DNA of 37,996 nt from Phycisphaerales bacterium (GCA_018644725.1 JABGPZ010000035.1:1-37996); one strand, 5' to 3'. Positions 17,993 to 25,819 are shown, numbered from the stretch's first letter. Notes: a model not told the origin generated them from the sequence alone. Translations and numbers: made by a program.

Positions 17993-19423
17993 TTAGCGAC
18001 GGCGCGGCGGGCCACCTTGTGGCGGGCCGGACGGGGCTTCGTCGGAAGAGATAAACCCGTCGGAATTTTTGTCGAGGTGGCCGAAGTGGTTGCTCGGGCC
18101 GTCGAATTCGGCCTTGGAGACTTTGCCGTCGTTGTTCTTATCCAGCCGGTTGATGAAGCGGCTGATGCGCGGGTCGTCGCTGTCGGGGGCGGGGCGTTGA
18201 GGCTCGTTGCCGCCTTGTGGCCGTCGTCGCTGCGTGGACGAGGCGGGCAACAATTTCGGCCCGGTGGTTTTGGGGGTGGCCGCGCCGCCGCGGACGAGAA
18301 GCACATAGTTCTTGATGCGGACCTGATCGCCTTGGGGCCCGTGTCCTTCGGAAAAGCGAGACGCGTCGCCGGTTTTGGGATCGCTGCGAACCGCGCCCGC
18401 GCCGTGAGCGTCCATCTTTTGGCCGTTGTAGGTCCACTCCGAGAGCGCCTTGCCGAAGCAGACGTAATAGGCGCCGCGCGTTTCGAGGTGCGTCGTTGAA
18501 CTCCAGCACCACGCAGAATTGTCGGTGAGTTTGAAGATCGGATCGATCGCCGGGCCGCGTTTTGTCTTGTCCTTGGCATCCGGCGCACGGTCATAGTCGA
18601 CGAGCGTTTGCAGCTCTTTGATGTTCGGCAGTCGCCAGTCGCTCTGCCCGGCAAAGCTTCGCCCCTCGGCATACTTCAGTGCGGCGGGCCAATCCATGGA
18701 TTTGGCAGAGGTCTTCTGCGTCCAGATCAGGCCGGTCGCGTTGTCGCTGATCGTGCCATCTTTGTTGTCGACGAACTTGTTTTCGCCATAGGCCTTGCCG
18801 CGTACGCAGCGCAGGAACAGGGTACCGACTTTGCGGCCACTGACGGGATAGCCCTTGATTCGGCCGTCGGCAAAATTGAATCCGAACGCGCTTTGGTCGC
18901 TGCGCATCGTCGTGCCGAGGTATTTGTTGCTCGACCAATATTGCCCGTCCATGTCGCGTCCACCGTCGGCTTCGGTCGGCCAGTGGAAGTCGAACGCACT
19001 GTGGAGATAGGGCGTTTTGGTGTGCTGGTTGCCTTCGAAGTGCGCGATGGAAAACAGTTCTTTCATCGTCGGCATGCGCCAGTCGGTCTTGCCACCGAGG
19101 TTGAGCGCGTTGGCGTGTTTGGCCGCATCTGGCCAAGAGCGTTTTTTGAAGTCGGGCGTTTTTTCCCAGATCAGACCCGTGACCTCATCGGTGATCGTGC
19201 CATCTTTGTTGTCGGTATAGCGCATGGCGTTGCCGCTGTATTGCGCGTCTTGCCCGGCGTAGGCGGCGCCTGTCTTCGGGTAGGCGATTTCCTTCGTCGA
19301 GTCATAACAGCGCGTCTGGCCAGTGTCCACGACGGGGTAGGAGAGCTTCGCGGCCGGCGCGGCGAGCAGGGCACTTGCGCTGGCGAGAATCAACATTGAC
19401 AGGAGTGTGGTGTGGGATTTCAT
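17993..19423 (-). CDS. Secreted DUF1566 (Lcl C-terminal) double-domain protein with EF-hands
   Basis: This 476-residue protein begins with a signal peptide (cleavage near residue 22). Two DUF1566-like domains follow, about 65-215 and 220-390. Each opens with a calcium-loop-like DNKDGTI motif, then TGLIW, a W-rich core (TDWRMPTMKELFSI; SDWRLPNIKELQTLV) and a closing LRCVRG or LLVRGG strand. After a Pro/Arg-rich linker come two canonical EF-hand loops, DKNNDGKVSKAE and DKNSDGFISSDE, and a PPRRR tail. Known DUF1566 proteins are surface or periplasmic; the function here is unknown, with calcium binding strongly suggested. GGAGA precedes the ATG. It is convergent with msrB. Confidence 0.85.
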   Translation of the reverse strand: MKSHTTLLSMLILASASALLAAPAAKLSYPVVDTGQTRCYDSTKEIAYPKTGAAYAGQDAQYSGNAMRYTDNKDGTITDEVTGLIWEKTPDFKKRSWPDAAKHANALNLGGKTDWRMPTMKELFSIAHFEGNQHTKTPYLHSAFDFHWPTEADGGRDMDGQYWSSNKYLGTTMRSDQSAFGFNFADGRIKGYPVSGRKVGTLFLRCVRGKAYGENKFVDNKDGTISDNATGLIWTQKTSAKSMDWPAALKYAEGRSFAGQSDWRLPNIKELQTLVDYDRAPDAKDKTKRGPAIDPIFKLTDNSAWCWSSTTHLETRGAYYVCFGKALSEWTYNGQKMDAHGAGAVRSDPKTGDASRFSEGHGPQGDQVRIKNYVLLVRGGAATPKTTGPKLLPASSTQRRRPQGGNEPQRPAPDSDDPRISRFINRLDKNNDGKVSKAEFDGPSNHFGHLDKNSDGFISSDEAPSGPPQGGPPRRR

Positions 19424-19532
19424 GATGGTCTCCGATCTGGTAAGGGGTCGCGCTTGATCTACAGGGATCGTAACCGGACTGTCATGAGAAAAGAATGAGA
19501 GAGGCGAGAAAATTTTGCCTGTTCATGAAAAA

Positions 19533-19605
19533 AGCCGATGGTGGGACTCGAACCCGCAACCTCAGCTTTACAAAAGCTGTGCTCTACCAATTGAGCTACA
19601 TCGGC
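19533..19605 (-). tRNA. tRNA-Thr (anticodon TGT)
   Basis: A full cloverleaf of 73 nt: 7-bp acceptor stem GCCGATG/CATCGGC, D-arm with AATTGGTA loop, anticodon stem CAGCT/AGCTG with loop TTTGTAA (anticodon UGU, Thr), and a T-arm with TTCGAGT. The discriminator is U. CCA is not encoded, and a T-tract follows directly and could terminate the transcript. Confidence 0.96.
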
Positions 19606-19655
19606 GATGGGGAAGAATTGTACAGACCTGGGGCGTGTGCGTCAAGGGTGAATCA

Positions 19656-21521
19656 TCACTTTGCGGGAGCGGAATGTCTCGCGGCGGCCTGGATCATGGC
19701 CTTGAGTTTCTCCAGGTCGAGGTCGACGGTGGTTTCTCCCGGGCCATCGCCGGGGGGATAAACGTAGGTGCGCGGGACGGCAAGTTTGTAGTCCGTGGCG
19801 TTGAGGAAGGCCCGCGCATCGGGGTTGGAGTCGATGGTGCCTTTGAAATAGGCGACGTTGCGGGCCGTAAAGAGCTCTGCCGCGTCGGGCGTGTTAAAGA
19901 CCTCGGCCTCTTGCTTGCGGCATTCGAAGCAGGAATAGGAGTCGAATTTGACCACGACAATGCGTCCCTCTCCGCGGGCGGCTGCGACGGCGGCGGGGGA
20001 ATAGGTCTCGGGCGTGGTGTAGTGCGTCGCGCTTTCATCTGGCAACAGATAGAATCCGCTGGCGACCACCAACAAGACCGCCAGGCCGCGAATGCGGAGC
20101 TTTTTTCCCAGGGGCGCGTCGAAGCGAATCCAGCTTCCCCAGATCCACAGCCCGAACGCCAGCACGACGCACCAGCCGAGCACGGCATAGGGATAGGTCG
20201 CGCCGTCACCGCGCAAAAAGCTCAGCAGGTAGACCGCCACGAGCAGGACCACGAACCCGCAGGTCTGCTTGAACTGTTCCATCCAGACACCGGGTTTGGG
20301 GAGATATTTTTGCAGGCCGGGGAAGAATGCGATCAGCAGGTGCGGACTGGTCATCCCCAGGCCGACCACCAGCAGGACCCCCGCGCCAAAGCCGACCGAG
20401 CGCGTCTGCACATAGCCCATCACAAACGCCAGCGGCCCGAAGCTGCACGGCGTGGCGAGCACGGCCATCATGAATCCCAGCAGCATCGATTTGCCGTGTC
20501 CTTCTTGCCTGGATTCGATGGCGATTTCGGCGTTGGCGATGTTCGACGGCACGAGGACGTTGAACAGCCCGAAGAGGTTCGCCGAGAGCGCGACGAGGAC
20601 GGCGATCAGCACGACCAGCACCGGCCGATTTGTCAGCAGCAGATTCAGCGACACGCCCTGGGTGCCGGAGGTGGTGAGTTTGAGGAACAGGTGCAGGCCC
20701 ACGAGCCCGATAAAGAACAGCATCATGCCTCCCGCGAAGGCCAGCGCGAGGGTGATGTAGCGGCGGCGCGATTCGCCCGCCATTTGCGCGAGGGAGTAGA
20801 TTCGCAACGGAATCACCGGCAAAACGCACGGCATGATGTTGATCATCAGACCCGCGAGCAGGGCCATTGCGAGAATGTAGATGTCGGAGCGGTTGGCGAG
20901 TTCGACGGAGTGTTCGTCGGTGTCCACCACCTGTGCGGCGGGGGTGGGGAGCGTGGCTACGAAGGCGGGATTGGCCGTCCGCGCTCCACGAGTGACGGTA
21001 ACGGGCGGGGTGAGGAATCGGAAGGGCAGGCATTGATTGCTCGCGCCGCCGCAGAGCTGGCCGCCCCATTGCAGGGTGATTGGCGAAGCGGTGGCGGCCG
21101 GGGCAAGCTGGACTTTCGCGAGGATTCTTCCGCGCGCGGGAAGGTAATAGACATAGACCGTCTTGCCCGTGCTGGGGTCTTCGATGGCGGTTTTTTCGGC
21201 CGGGGGATAGTGGACCGAAATCAGCGTTGCGCTCGCGCCAAAGCTGGTGGTGATGCTGGACGGCAGGGCCCAGTCGACCGCTTGGGACGGGCCGTAGGTG
21301 TGCCACGATGGCTCGATGGTGTAGTCGATGGCGACGTAGAACGGCTCGTCGGTGTCGATGGCCGTGACCTGGGGCGTGGCGGCGGTGATGGTGAGAAATT
21401 TGCCCGCTCCCTCGTTGGCGGGTTTGGGCGCGAAGGGGTCGAGCCCGTCGAGGACGCCAAAGTCCTGAGCGGGCGCAACACTCACAAGGGCCAGAAGTAG
21501 CAATAGGGTCAGACGGTTCAT
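19656..21521 (-). CDS. dsbD: Thiol:disulfide interchange protein DsbD
   Basis: This 621-residue inner-membrane protein moves electrons from cytosolic thioredoxin to the periplasm. The order of domains is: signal peptide (1-18); an exported N-terminal DsbD-alpha-like domain with paired Cys (QLCGGASNQCLPF); about eight membrane helices holding the two redox Cys (NIMPCVLPVIPL and VLATPCSFGPLAFVMG); and a C-terminal thioredoxin-like domain with the CxxC SYSCFECRKQE. The ATG at 21521 follows GGAGG; the in-frame upstream part is excluded. Clients could include the exported MsrB at 17.4 kb. It lies upstream of tRNA-Thr on the same strand with no clear terminator between. Confidence 0.95.
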   Translation of the reverse strand: MNRLTLLLLLALVSVAPAQDFGVLDGLDPFAPKPANEGAGKFLTITAATPQVTAIDTDEPFYVAIDYTIEPSWHTYGPSQAVDWALPSSITTSFGASATLISVHYPPAEKTAIEDPSTGKTVYVYYLPARGRILAKVQLAPAATASPITLQWGGQLCGGASNQCLPFRFLTPPVTVTRGARTANPAFVATLPTPAAQVVDTDEHSVELANRSDIYILAMALLAGLMINIMPCVLPVIPLRIYSLAQMAGESRRRYITLALAFAGGMMLFFIGLVGLHLFLKLTTSGTQGVSLNLLLTNRPVLVVLIAVLVALSANLFGLFNVLVPSNIANAEIAIESRQEGHGKSMLLGFMMAVLATPCSFGPLAFVMGYVQTRSVGFGAGVLLVVGLGMTSPHLLIAFFPGLQKYLPKPGVWMEQFKQTCGFVVLLVAVYLLSFLRGDGATYPYAVLGWCVVLAFGLWIWGSWIRFDAPLGKKLRIRGLAVLLVVASGFYLLPDESATHYTTPETYSPAAVAAARGEGRIVVVKFDSYSCFECRKQEAEVFNTPDAAELFTARNVAYFKGTIDSNPDARAFLNATDYKLAVPRTYVYPPGDGPGETTVDLDLEKLKAMIQAAARHSAPAK

Positions 21522-21574
21522 GGTAAGCCTCCGAAACATTATAACCCTCTCAAGCAATGGAAGTTGCCCTGCAT

Positions 21575-21600
21575 AAAAAAAATCCCGCCGAAGCGGGATG
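21575..21600 (-). terminator. Intrinsic terminator of the PEGA lipoprotein gene
   Basis: On the minus strand ATCCCGC-TTCG-GCGGGAT is followed by TTTTTTTT, starting 11 bp after the stop codon at 21611. Confidence 0.9.
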
Positions 21601-21610
21601 GAGTGATCGA

Positions 21611-22033
21611 TTATTTTTCTTTCGGTGGTTCGGGCTGGTTGGTTTCCTTGCGGAGTTCGTCGGCGGCTTTGATGAGTTCAGCATCGGAAATGGGTTTGCG
21701 CTTGCGGAGGGTGAACAGTTTTTCTTGCCGGTCGTAGAATTTGTGCCAGCCGATCTCCGCGAAGAAGTCGATGCCCGGCTTTTGATACCAAGGCGATTCG
21801 AAGTTGAACGAAGTTTTCAGCGTTTCGTAGCCTTCCTTACGGAGCTCGATGTCATATTCGCCGGAGTAGGTAACGGTGATGGTCACGGGTGTGCGGCCAA
21901 CTTCCTGATGCGAGACATACGCAATCGCGCCCGAGGGCACAGAGGTGATGGTCATTTCGCGAGTGACTCCGCCGCCGCAACCGCCAAAGCCGGTGCAGGC
22001 GAGGATCAACAGGATGAGTAGTGTGTGTTTCAT
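21611..22033 (-). CDS. PEGA-domain lipoprotein
   Basis: This 140-residue protein has a lipoprotein signal peptide with the lipobox FGGC (C19). A PEGA-type beta domain follows (about 25-75), recognisable from ITSVPSGAIAYVSHQEVGRT, PVTITVTYSGEYDIELRKEGYET. PEGA domains are small surface modules of unclear role, often in S-layer or envelope proteins. The C-terminal 65 residues are charged, with a possible helix (DAELIKAADELRKE) and a Pro/Lys tail. Its start lies just inside the boundary of the 58-bp tandem repeat array, and no good Shine-Dalgarno is visible before the ATG. Confidence 0.82.
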   Translation of the reverse strand: MKHTLLILLILACTGFGGCGGGVTREMTITSVPSGAIAYVSHQEVGRTPVTITVTYSGEYDIELRKEGYETLKTSFNFESPWYQKPGIDFFAEIGWHKFYDRQEKLFTLRKRKPISDAELIKAADELRKETNQPEPPKEK

Positions 22034-22046
22034 AGTACGAGAATTA

Positions 22047-22198
22047 TCGACAATTTTCAGTGGCCGTCAATAGAAAACTGCGTTTTCGGGAGTTCGTGAC
22101 GCACTCGACAATTTTCAGTGGCCGTCAATAGAAAACTGCGTTTTCGCGAGTCCGTGACGCACTCGACAATTTTCAGTGGCCGTCAATAGAAAACTGCG
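22047..22198 (+). repeat. Three tandem copies of a 58-bp non-coding repeat
   Basis: Copies begin at 22047, 22105 and 22163, exactly 58 bp apart; the third stops after 36 bp. The copies differ only at three or so positions. Each complete unit contains a perfect hairpin GAAAAC-TGC-GTTTTC. 58 is not a multiple of three and no ORF spans the array. It fills the gap between two minus-strand genes. Confidence 0.9.
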
Positions 22199-22223
22199 GA
22201 GCGGGTCGGCGGCGGGTAGGTCG

Positions 22224-23324
22224 CTAGAGTCGCGATTGGCGCAGAAGCTCGAAGCCCAGGATTGACTGGGTGATGATGAGTTTATCGCCAAGGATTTGAA
22301 TGGTCCCTTTGCCGATAGGGTCCCAGAAGTCTTTTCCGATGGAGTTTTTGACGATGTCGACGATGGCCTCTCGCCGTTTTTCCTTGAGCTCCACCTTCGT
22401 CGGCTCGCTCTTGGTGGTGTTGTCGTCGGTCTCTTTGAAAAGGGACTGGCTAGAGCCCGAACCGCTACCGCCCGTGTTCGCGCCAGAATTCTGGCCGATG
22501 GAGTCGACATTGACTCTCGGGCCGCGGAAGCTGGGCTGCAGCACGAGGAGGTCCGCGATGGGATAGACCTTGGTGCGCATCTTCGTCTGGAAGGCAGTGC
22601 CCGTGGAGATCAGGACGATGCCCTTGTCGATGGTCCAGTAGACCCGCGCGAGTTTGTCGTCGGGGGTAGTGGAAATCGAGTCGCACACGAGGTCCAGCGC
22701 ACGGGTCGTCGAGACGTTGCTGACGTTGATCGTCACGGGCGTTTTGCGGGTGATGTTCTCGGCCTCAAGGGCGGCCCAGCTGACGTGGAAATTCACGCCG
22801 GTCTGTTTGCGGAAGACGGCGATGACGTCTTCGAGTGCTGTTTTGTCGAACTGGATTGTCATGCCGCTTGCGGGGCGAGGGCGGGGACGAGTGACCGCCG
22901 GGGCGGCTTTGCGGGGTGCTTGGCCCGCGGCAACGACGGTGGAGCTACCGGAATTGAGCGTCATGGCCTTGGGCTGGGTCGTGACCCACATCGTCGAGTT
23001 GTAGGTCATCCAGACAATCGGCTTGCCGGCCTTGGAGACCTTCGCGAGCATCAGCTCAATCAGGTCGCCCAGCGCGGTGTTCTTGGCGTTGATCGTCAGC
23101 GTCGAATGGCGCGTGACGCCCGCTTTGTCCAAGGCGTCCCAGTCCACATGGATGGGCTCTTTGGTCTGTTTGGCCAGGGCAGAAATCGCCGAGTCCAGCG
23201 TCCCCTGATGATTGAACGAGGCAATGATCCGCTCGGGGCCGGTGGTGGGGGTGTCGGATTTGGGCGCACCCAATGCGAGCGCGGCGACACACAGCAGGGC
23301 CAAAATGGTTCGTTGAATTCTCAT
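22224..23324 (-). CDS. Secreted protein with two secretin/TonB short N-terminal (STN)-like repeats
   Basis: This 366-residue protein has a signal peptide (1-19) and two related modules, about 33-120 and 152-245. Each reads as an amphipathic strand, a conserved hydrophobic helix (LDSAISALAKQTKEPIHVDW; LEDVIAVFRKQTGVNFHVSW), an A-L-[D/E]-x-x-[G/N]-[V/I]-T-R segment, T[L/V]TIN and a closing hydrophobic strand (VWMTYNSTMWVTT; VYWTIDKGIVLIST). This pattern resembles the N-domains of secretins, and similar free-standing proteins occur in planctomycetes. There is no secretin pore domain. A KVYPIADLLVLQPSF segment and a Gly/Ser-rich linker lead to a C-terminal KDFWDPIGKGTIQILGDKLII domain like those preceding secretin pores. 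GGGAGG precedes the ATG. Confidence 0.72.
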   Translation of the reverse strand: MRIQRTILALLCVAALALGAPKSDTPTTGPERIIASFNHQGTLDSAISALAKQTKEPIHVDWDALDKAGVTRHSTLTINAKNTALGDLIELMLAKVSKAGKPIVWMTYNSTMWVTTQPKAMTLNSGSSTVVAAGQAPRKAAPAVTRPRPRPASGMTIQFDKTALEDVIAVFRKQTGVNFHVSWAALEAENITRKTPVTINVSNVSTTRALDLVCDSISTTPDDKLARVYWTIDKGIVLISTGTAFQTKMRTKVYPIADLLVLQPSFRGPRVNVDSIGQNSGANTGGSGSGSSQSLFKETDDNTTKSEPTKVELKEKRREAIVDIVKNSIGKDFWDPIGKGTIQILGDKLIITQSILGFELLRQSRL

Positions 23325-23351
23325 CGTTGCCTCCCTCTCTATGTAGTTGTC

Positions 23352-24347
23352 TTATCCCAGCCAGTCGGCGACTTGCTCGGCATAGTAGGTGATGATCAGT
23401 TGGGCTCCGGCGCGTTTGATCGCCGAGAGCGTTTCGAACACCGCGCCGCGTTCATCGATCCAACCATTTTGCGCGGCGGCTTTGAGTTGGGCATATTCGC
23501 CGCTGACCTGATAGGCCGCGAGCGGTGCGTCGGTGGTGTCGCGCAGTTGCGCGAGGATGTCCAGATAGGCACCGGCGGGTTTGACCATGAGGATGTCGGC
23601 CGATTCGTCGAGGTCGAGCGCGGCTTCGGCGGACGATTGCGATGGTGTGCGATAGTCCATTTGATAGGTGCGCCGGTCGCCAAATTTTGGCGGGCTTTCG
23701 GCCGCGTCACGGAACGGGCCATACAGGCTCGACGCGAACTTCACCGAATAACTCATGATCGGCGTTTTCTCATAGCCCGCTGCATCGAGGGCCTCGCGGA
23801 TCGCGCCGACCTGGCCATCCATCATCGACGAAGGCGCGACGATGTCCGCACCGTGTTTCACCTGATTCACGGCGGTCTGGGCGATGAGGTCCAGCGCGGC
23901 GTCGTTGTCGATTTCGGTTTGGCCGTGGAGAGTCCGCACCGGGCCACAGTGTCCGTGCGAGGTGTATTCGCACAGGCAGGTGTCGGCGATAATCAAAAGC
24001 TCGTCGCCAAAGCGCTCGTCCAGCGCACGAGTGAGGGTTTGCACGGGCGCGTCGTCGGCCCAGGCTGCAGAGCCCAGATCGTCTTTGGCCGCCTCGTCGA
24101 CAATTCCGAACAGCAGGACCGCGCGGATGCCCTTGGAGAGCAGTCGCGCCGCATACTCCACAGCCGTGTCGACGGAATATTGATTCTGCCCCGGCATCGA
24201 GGCAATCGGCTTGGTGAGGCCTTCGCCCCCGCGCACAAAAATCGGCGCAATCAAATCGTCACAGGTAACTTGCACCTCCGCGAGCATGTCGCGCAGGGTC
24301 GGGTTGGTTCGCAATCGCCGCATGCGACGTTGTGGGAATGGACTCAT
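23352..24347 (-). CDS. hemB: Delta-aminolevulinic acid dehydratase (porphobilinogen synthase)
   Basis: This 331-residue cytosolic enzyme joins two aminolevulinate molecules to make porphobilinogen for heme. It has the zinc-cysteine site DTCLCEYTSHGHCG (C124, C126, C134), so it is the zinc-dependent type, and the two active-site lysines K203 (SVKFASSLYGPF) and K256 (ILMVKPAGAY). The N-terminus RRMRRLRTNPTLRDM is typical. The ATG at 24347 follows GGAGAG; the longer in-frame start is not needed. It has its own promoter at 24370-24398. Confidence 0.98.
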   Translation of the reverse strand: MSPFPQRRMRRLRTNPTLRDMLAEVQVTCDDLIAPIFVRGGEGLTKPIASMPGQNQYSVDTAVEYAARLLSKGIRAVLLFGIVDEAAKDDLGSAAWADDAPVQTLTRALDERFGDELLIIADTCLCEYTSHGHCGPVRTLHGQTEIDNDAALDLIAQTAVNQVKHGADIVAPSSMMDGQVGAIREALDAAGYEKTPIMSYSVKFASSLYGPFRDAAESPPKFGDRRTYQMDYRTPSQSSAEAALDLDESADILMVKPAGAYLDILAQLRDTTDAPLAAYQVSGEYAQLKAAAQNGWIDERGAVFETLSAIKRAGAQLIITYYAEQVADWLG

Positions 24348-24369
24348 AGAATGCTCTCCAGTTTGATCA

Positions 24370-24398
24370 ATTGTAGGGTGGGATCGCGGATTCGTCAA
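24370..24398 (-). promoter_or_regulatory. hemB promoter
   Basis: On the minus strand TTGACG (24398-24393), a 17-bp spacer and TACAAT (24375-24370) form a near-consensus promoter. The start is predicted near 24363, about 16 nt before the hemB ATG. Confidence 0.75.
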
Positions 24399-24413
24399 GA
24401 CACAAGGGGTGCG

Positions 24414-25118
24414 TCACTCGATTTCGATGGAGCGAATCCCGGGGACGTCCTCGGCGAGTTTGCAGGGCGAGGGCAGGGCGAGTTTCGAGTGAATCGACAC
24501 GGAATAGCGCAGGGTCTGCGTGTCGTTTTGATAGTCGAGTTTGCTCGCGTGAAGATTCGGCCGGACGTCACAGCCCGACAAAGCCGCTTCAATGGCCTGG
24601 GCGCCCGCGCCATTGTCGATGGGCAGGACAATGGTGATCCGGCGGGTTCGTTTGGTGGGGATACGCGGTTCGAGTTTGCCCAGAATGATCAGCGTCGCCA
24701 AGACGATCAGCGTACACGCGATGGCGGGGACGAAAATTCCGAACCCGCATGCCAGGCCCACCGCGGCCGTACACCACAGGCTCGCGGCCGTGGTGAGTCC
24801 CCGAACCGTCATGCCCGAGTGGATAATCACGCCGCCGCCGAGGAACCCAACGCCCGCCATGATGCCATAGGCCATGCGCCCCGCGTCAACCTGAGGCCCG
24901 CCGCTTTGCGAGGGAACCGCCAACAGGCTCACCAGCGCCGCCAGTGCCGCGCCCAGCGAGACGAGGATCTGCGTCCGCAGCCCAGCACCGCGACCGTGAT
25001 GCTCGCGTTCGAGGCCGATGAGTCCACCCAGAATCGCCGCCACTCCCAGTCGCCCGAGGTGCGGCCAGACGTTCGGCTCGACAAGCCAGTCCATTGAACT
25101 TAGTATCTCAAATGTCAT
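24414..25118 (-). CDS. MgtC/SapB family membrane protein
   Basis: This 234-residue protein has the MgtC membrane domain in its first 150 residues: LGGLIGLEREHHGRGAGLRT, LVSLGAALAALVSL, AYGIMAGVGFLGGGVII and TTAASLWCTAAVGLACGFG, giving four to five helices. The C-terminal 85 residues form a soluble ACT-like domain (RRITIVLPIDNGAGAQ to DVPGIRSIEIE). MgtC proteins affect growth at low magnesium and inhibit F-ATPase in pathogens; in environmental bacteria the role is unclear. GGAGG lies 9 bp before the ATG at 25118. It is divergent from nrdR and ends 15 bp from the hemB promoter. Confidence 0.92.
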   Translation of the reverse strand: MTFEILSSMDWLVEPNVWPHLGRLGVAAILGGLIGLEREHHGRGAGLRTQILVSLGAALAALVSLLAVPSQSGGPQVDAGRMAYGIMAGVGFLGGGVIIHSGMTVRGLTTAASLWCTAAVGLACGFGIFVPAIACTLIVLATLIILGKLEPRIPTKRTRRITIVLPIDNGAGAQAIEAALSGCDVRPNLHASKLDYQNDTQTLRYSVSIHSKLALPSPCKLAEDVPGIRSIEIE

Positions 25119-25138
25119 AGTTATTTGCCTCCACTGGC

Positions 25139-25144
25139 ATTATA
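25139..25144 (-). promoter_or_regulatory. mgtC -10 box
   Basis: A perfect TATAAT on the minus strand, about 20 bp before the mgtC ATG. No convincing -35 lies 16-18 bp upstream. Confidence 0.45.
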
Positions 25145-25172
25145 CCGGATTATTCCGAAATGGAAGATGAAT

Positions 25173-25203
25173 TGTGGAGAAATTGTGGGGAATTTGTGGA
25201 AAA
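25173..25203 (-). promoter_or_regulatory. Three DnaA-box-like sites at 11-bp spacing
   Basis: On the minus strand TTTTCCACA (25203-25195), TTCCCCACA (25192-25184) and TTCTCCACA (25181-25173) lie in the same orientation at exact 11-bp offsets. The first matches the TTWTNCACA DnaA consensus; the others have two and one differences. They lie between the mgtC and nrdR promoters. Confidence 0.45.
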
Positions 25204-25227
25204 TTCGTGCGATTTGAAAAAAATCAC

Positions 25228-25255
25228 TTGCGACTCTACATGTAGTCTTTAGAAT
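25228..25255 (+). promoter_or_regulatory. nrdR promoter with NrdR-box-like palindrome in the spacer
   Basis: TTGCGA (25228-25233), a 16-bp spacer and TAGAAT (25250-25255) predict a start near 25262. The spacer contains ACTCTACATGTAGTCT (25233-25248), with a perfect CTACATGTAG core. It agrees with the known NrdR-box pattern ACACWATATATWGTGT at about 12 of 16 positions. A bound repressor would block both promoter elements, which fits autoregulation. Confidence 0.6.
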
Positions 25256-25297
25256 AGAAGCATAGCCCTGCATATAGTGCCTAACGGAGTAAGCGCA

Positions 25298-25819
25298 ATG
25301 CAATGTCCATTTTGCACCCGAGATAACGACAAGGTCATCGACTCACGCAGCAGTGAGGGCGGTAAGGTTGTACGTCGCCGCAGATTGTGCCTGAACTGTT
25401 CACGACGGTTCACTACTTATGAGCGCGTGGAAGAATCGATCCGCCTCAACGTGGTCAAAAAGGATGGCACGCGCGTGCCCTACGAGCGCGACAAAATGTT
25501 CAAGGCGCTCAATATGGCCTGTTTCAAACGTCCGGTCCACCCCAACCAGCTTCAGGCGATTGTCGAGGCGGTCGAGGAGTATGTGTTCCGGCGGTTCGAC
25601 AAGGAAGTCCAGTCGAGTATTATCGGGGATGAGTTGTGCGATCGTTTGCGGGAAGTAGATAAAATCGCGTATGTCCGGTTTGCGAGTGTCTATCGCGAAT
25701 TCCAGGACGTGGGCGAGTTGATTGATGAAGCCGAAGAGGTCAAGGATGATCCAGTGGTCGTACCCGACCAAGGCATGTTGTTCAGGGAGGAACGCGGGAA
25801 TGACAATTCGAACAATTGA
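25298..25819 (+). CDS. nrdR: Transcriptional repressor NrdR
   Basis: This 173-residue nucleotide-sensing repressor normally controls ribonucleotide reductase genes. A four-Cys zinc ribbon (C3, C6, C31, C34) in MQCPFCTRDNDKVIDSR and RRRRLCLNCSRRFTTYERVE binds DNA. An ATP-cone follows (about 49-137; VVKKDGTRVPYERDKMFKAL, then KIAYVRFASVYREFQDV) and senses dATP/ATP. About 20 extra acidic residues follow the usual end. The ATG at 25298 follows CGGAG. No nrdAB or nrdJ gene is in the window. The downstream gene, another ATP-cone protein, starts 20 bp before this stop. Confidence 0.97.
   Translation: MQCPFCTRDNDKVIDSRSSEGGKVVRRRRLCLNCSRRFTTYERVEESIRLNVVKKDGTRVPYERDKMFKALNMACFKRPVHPNQLQAIVEAVEEYVFRRFDKEVQSSIIGDELCDRLREVDKIAYVRFASVYREFQDVGELIDEAEEVKDDPVVVPDQGMLFREERGNDNSNN

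Noticed and set aside
19515-21500. A long plus-strand frame opposite dsbD starting in tRNA-Thr
   Set aside because: Its N-terminus is the familiar false translation of an antisense tRNA (DGGTRTRNL-like), and the rest is the dsbD shadow.
22047-22198. CRISPR array
   Set aside because: The repeats are contiguous with exact 58-bp period and no unique spacers, and no cas genes are present.
22296-25097. A 933-codon plus-strand frame across three genes
   Set aside because: It lies opposite three well-supported minus-strand genes and shows Arg/Gly/Asp-rich shadow composition, with no domain.
25119-25297. Origin of replication at the DnaA-box-like cluster
   Set aside because: No dnaA, dnaN or other origin-linked gene is nearby, and there is no extended AT-rich unwinding region with many boxes.
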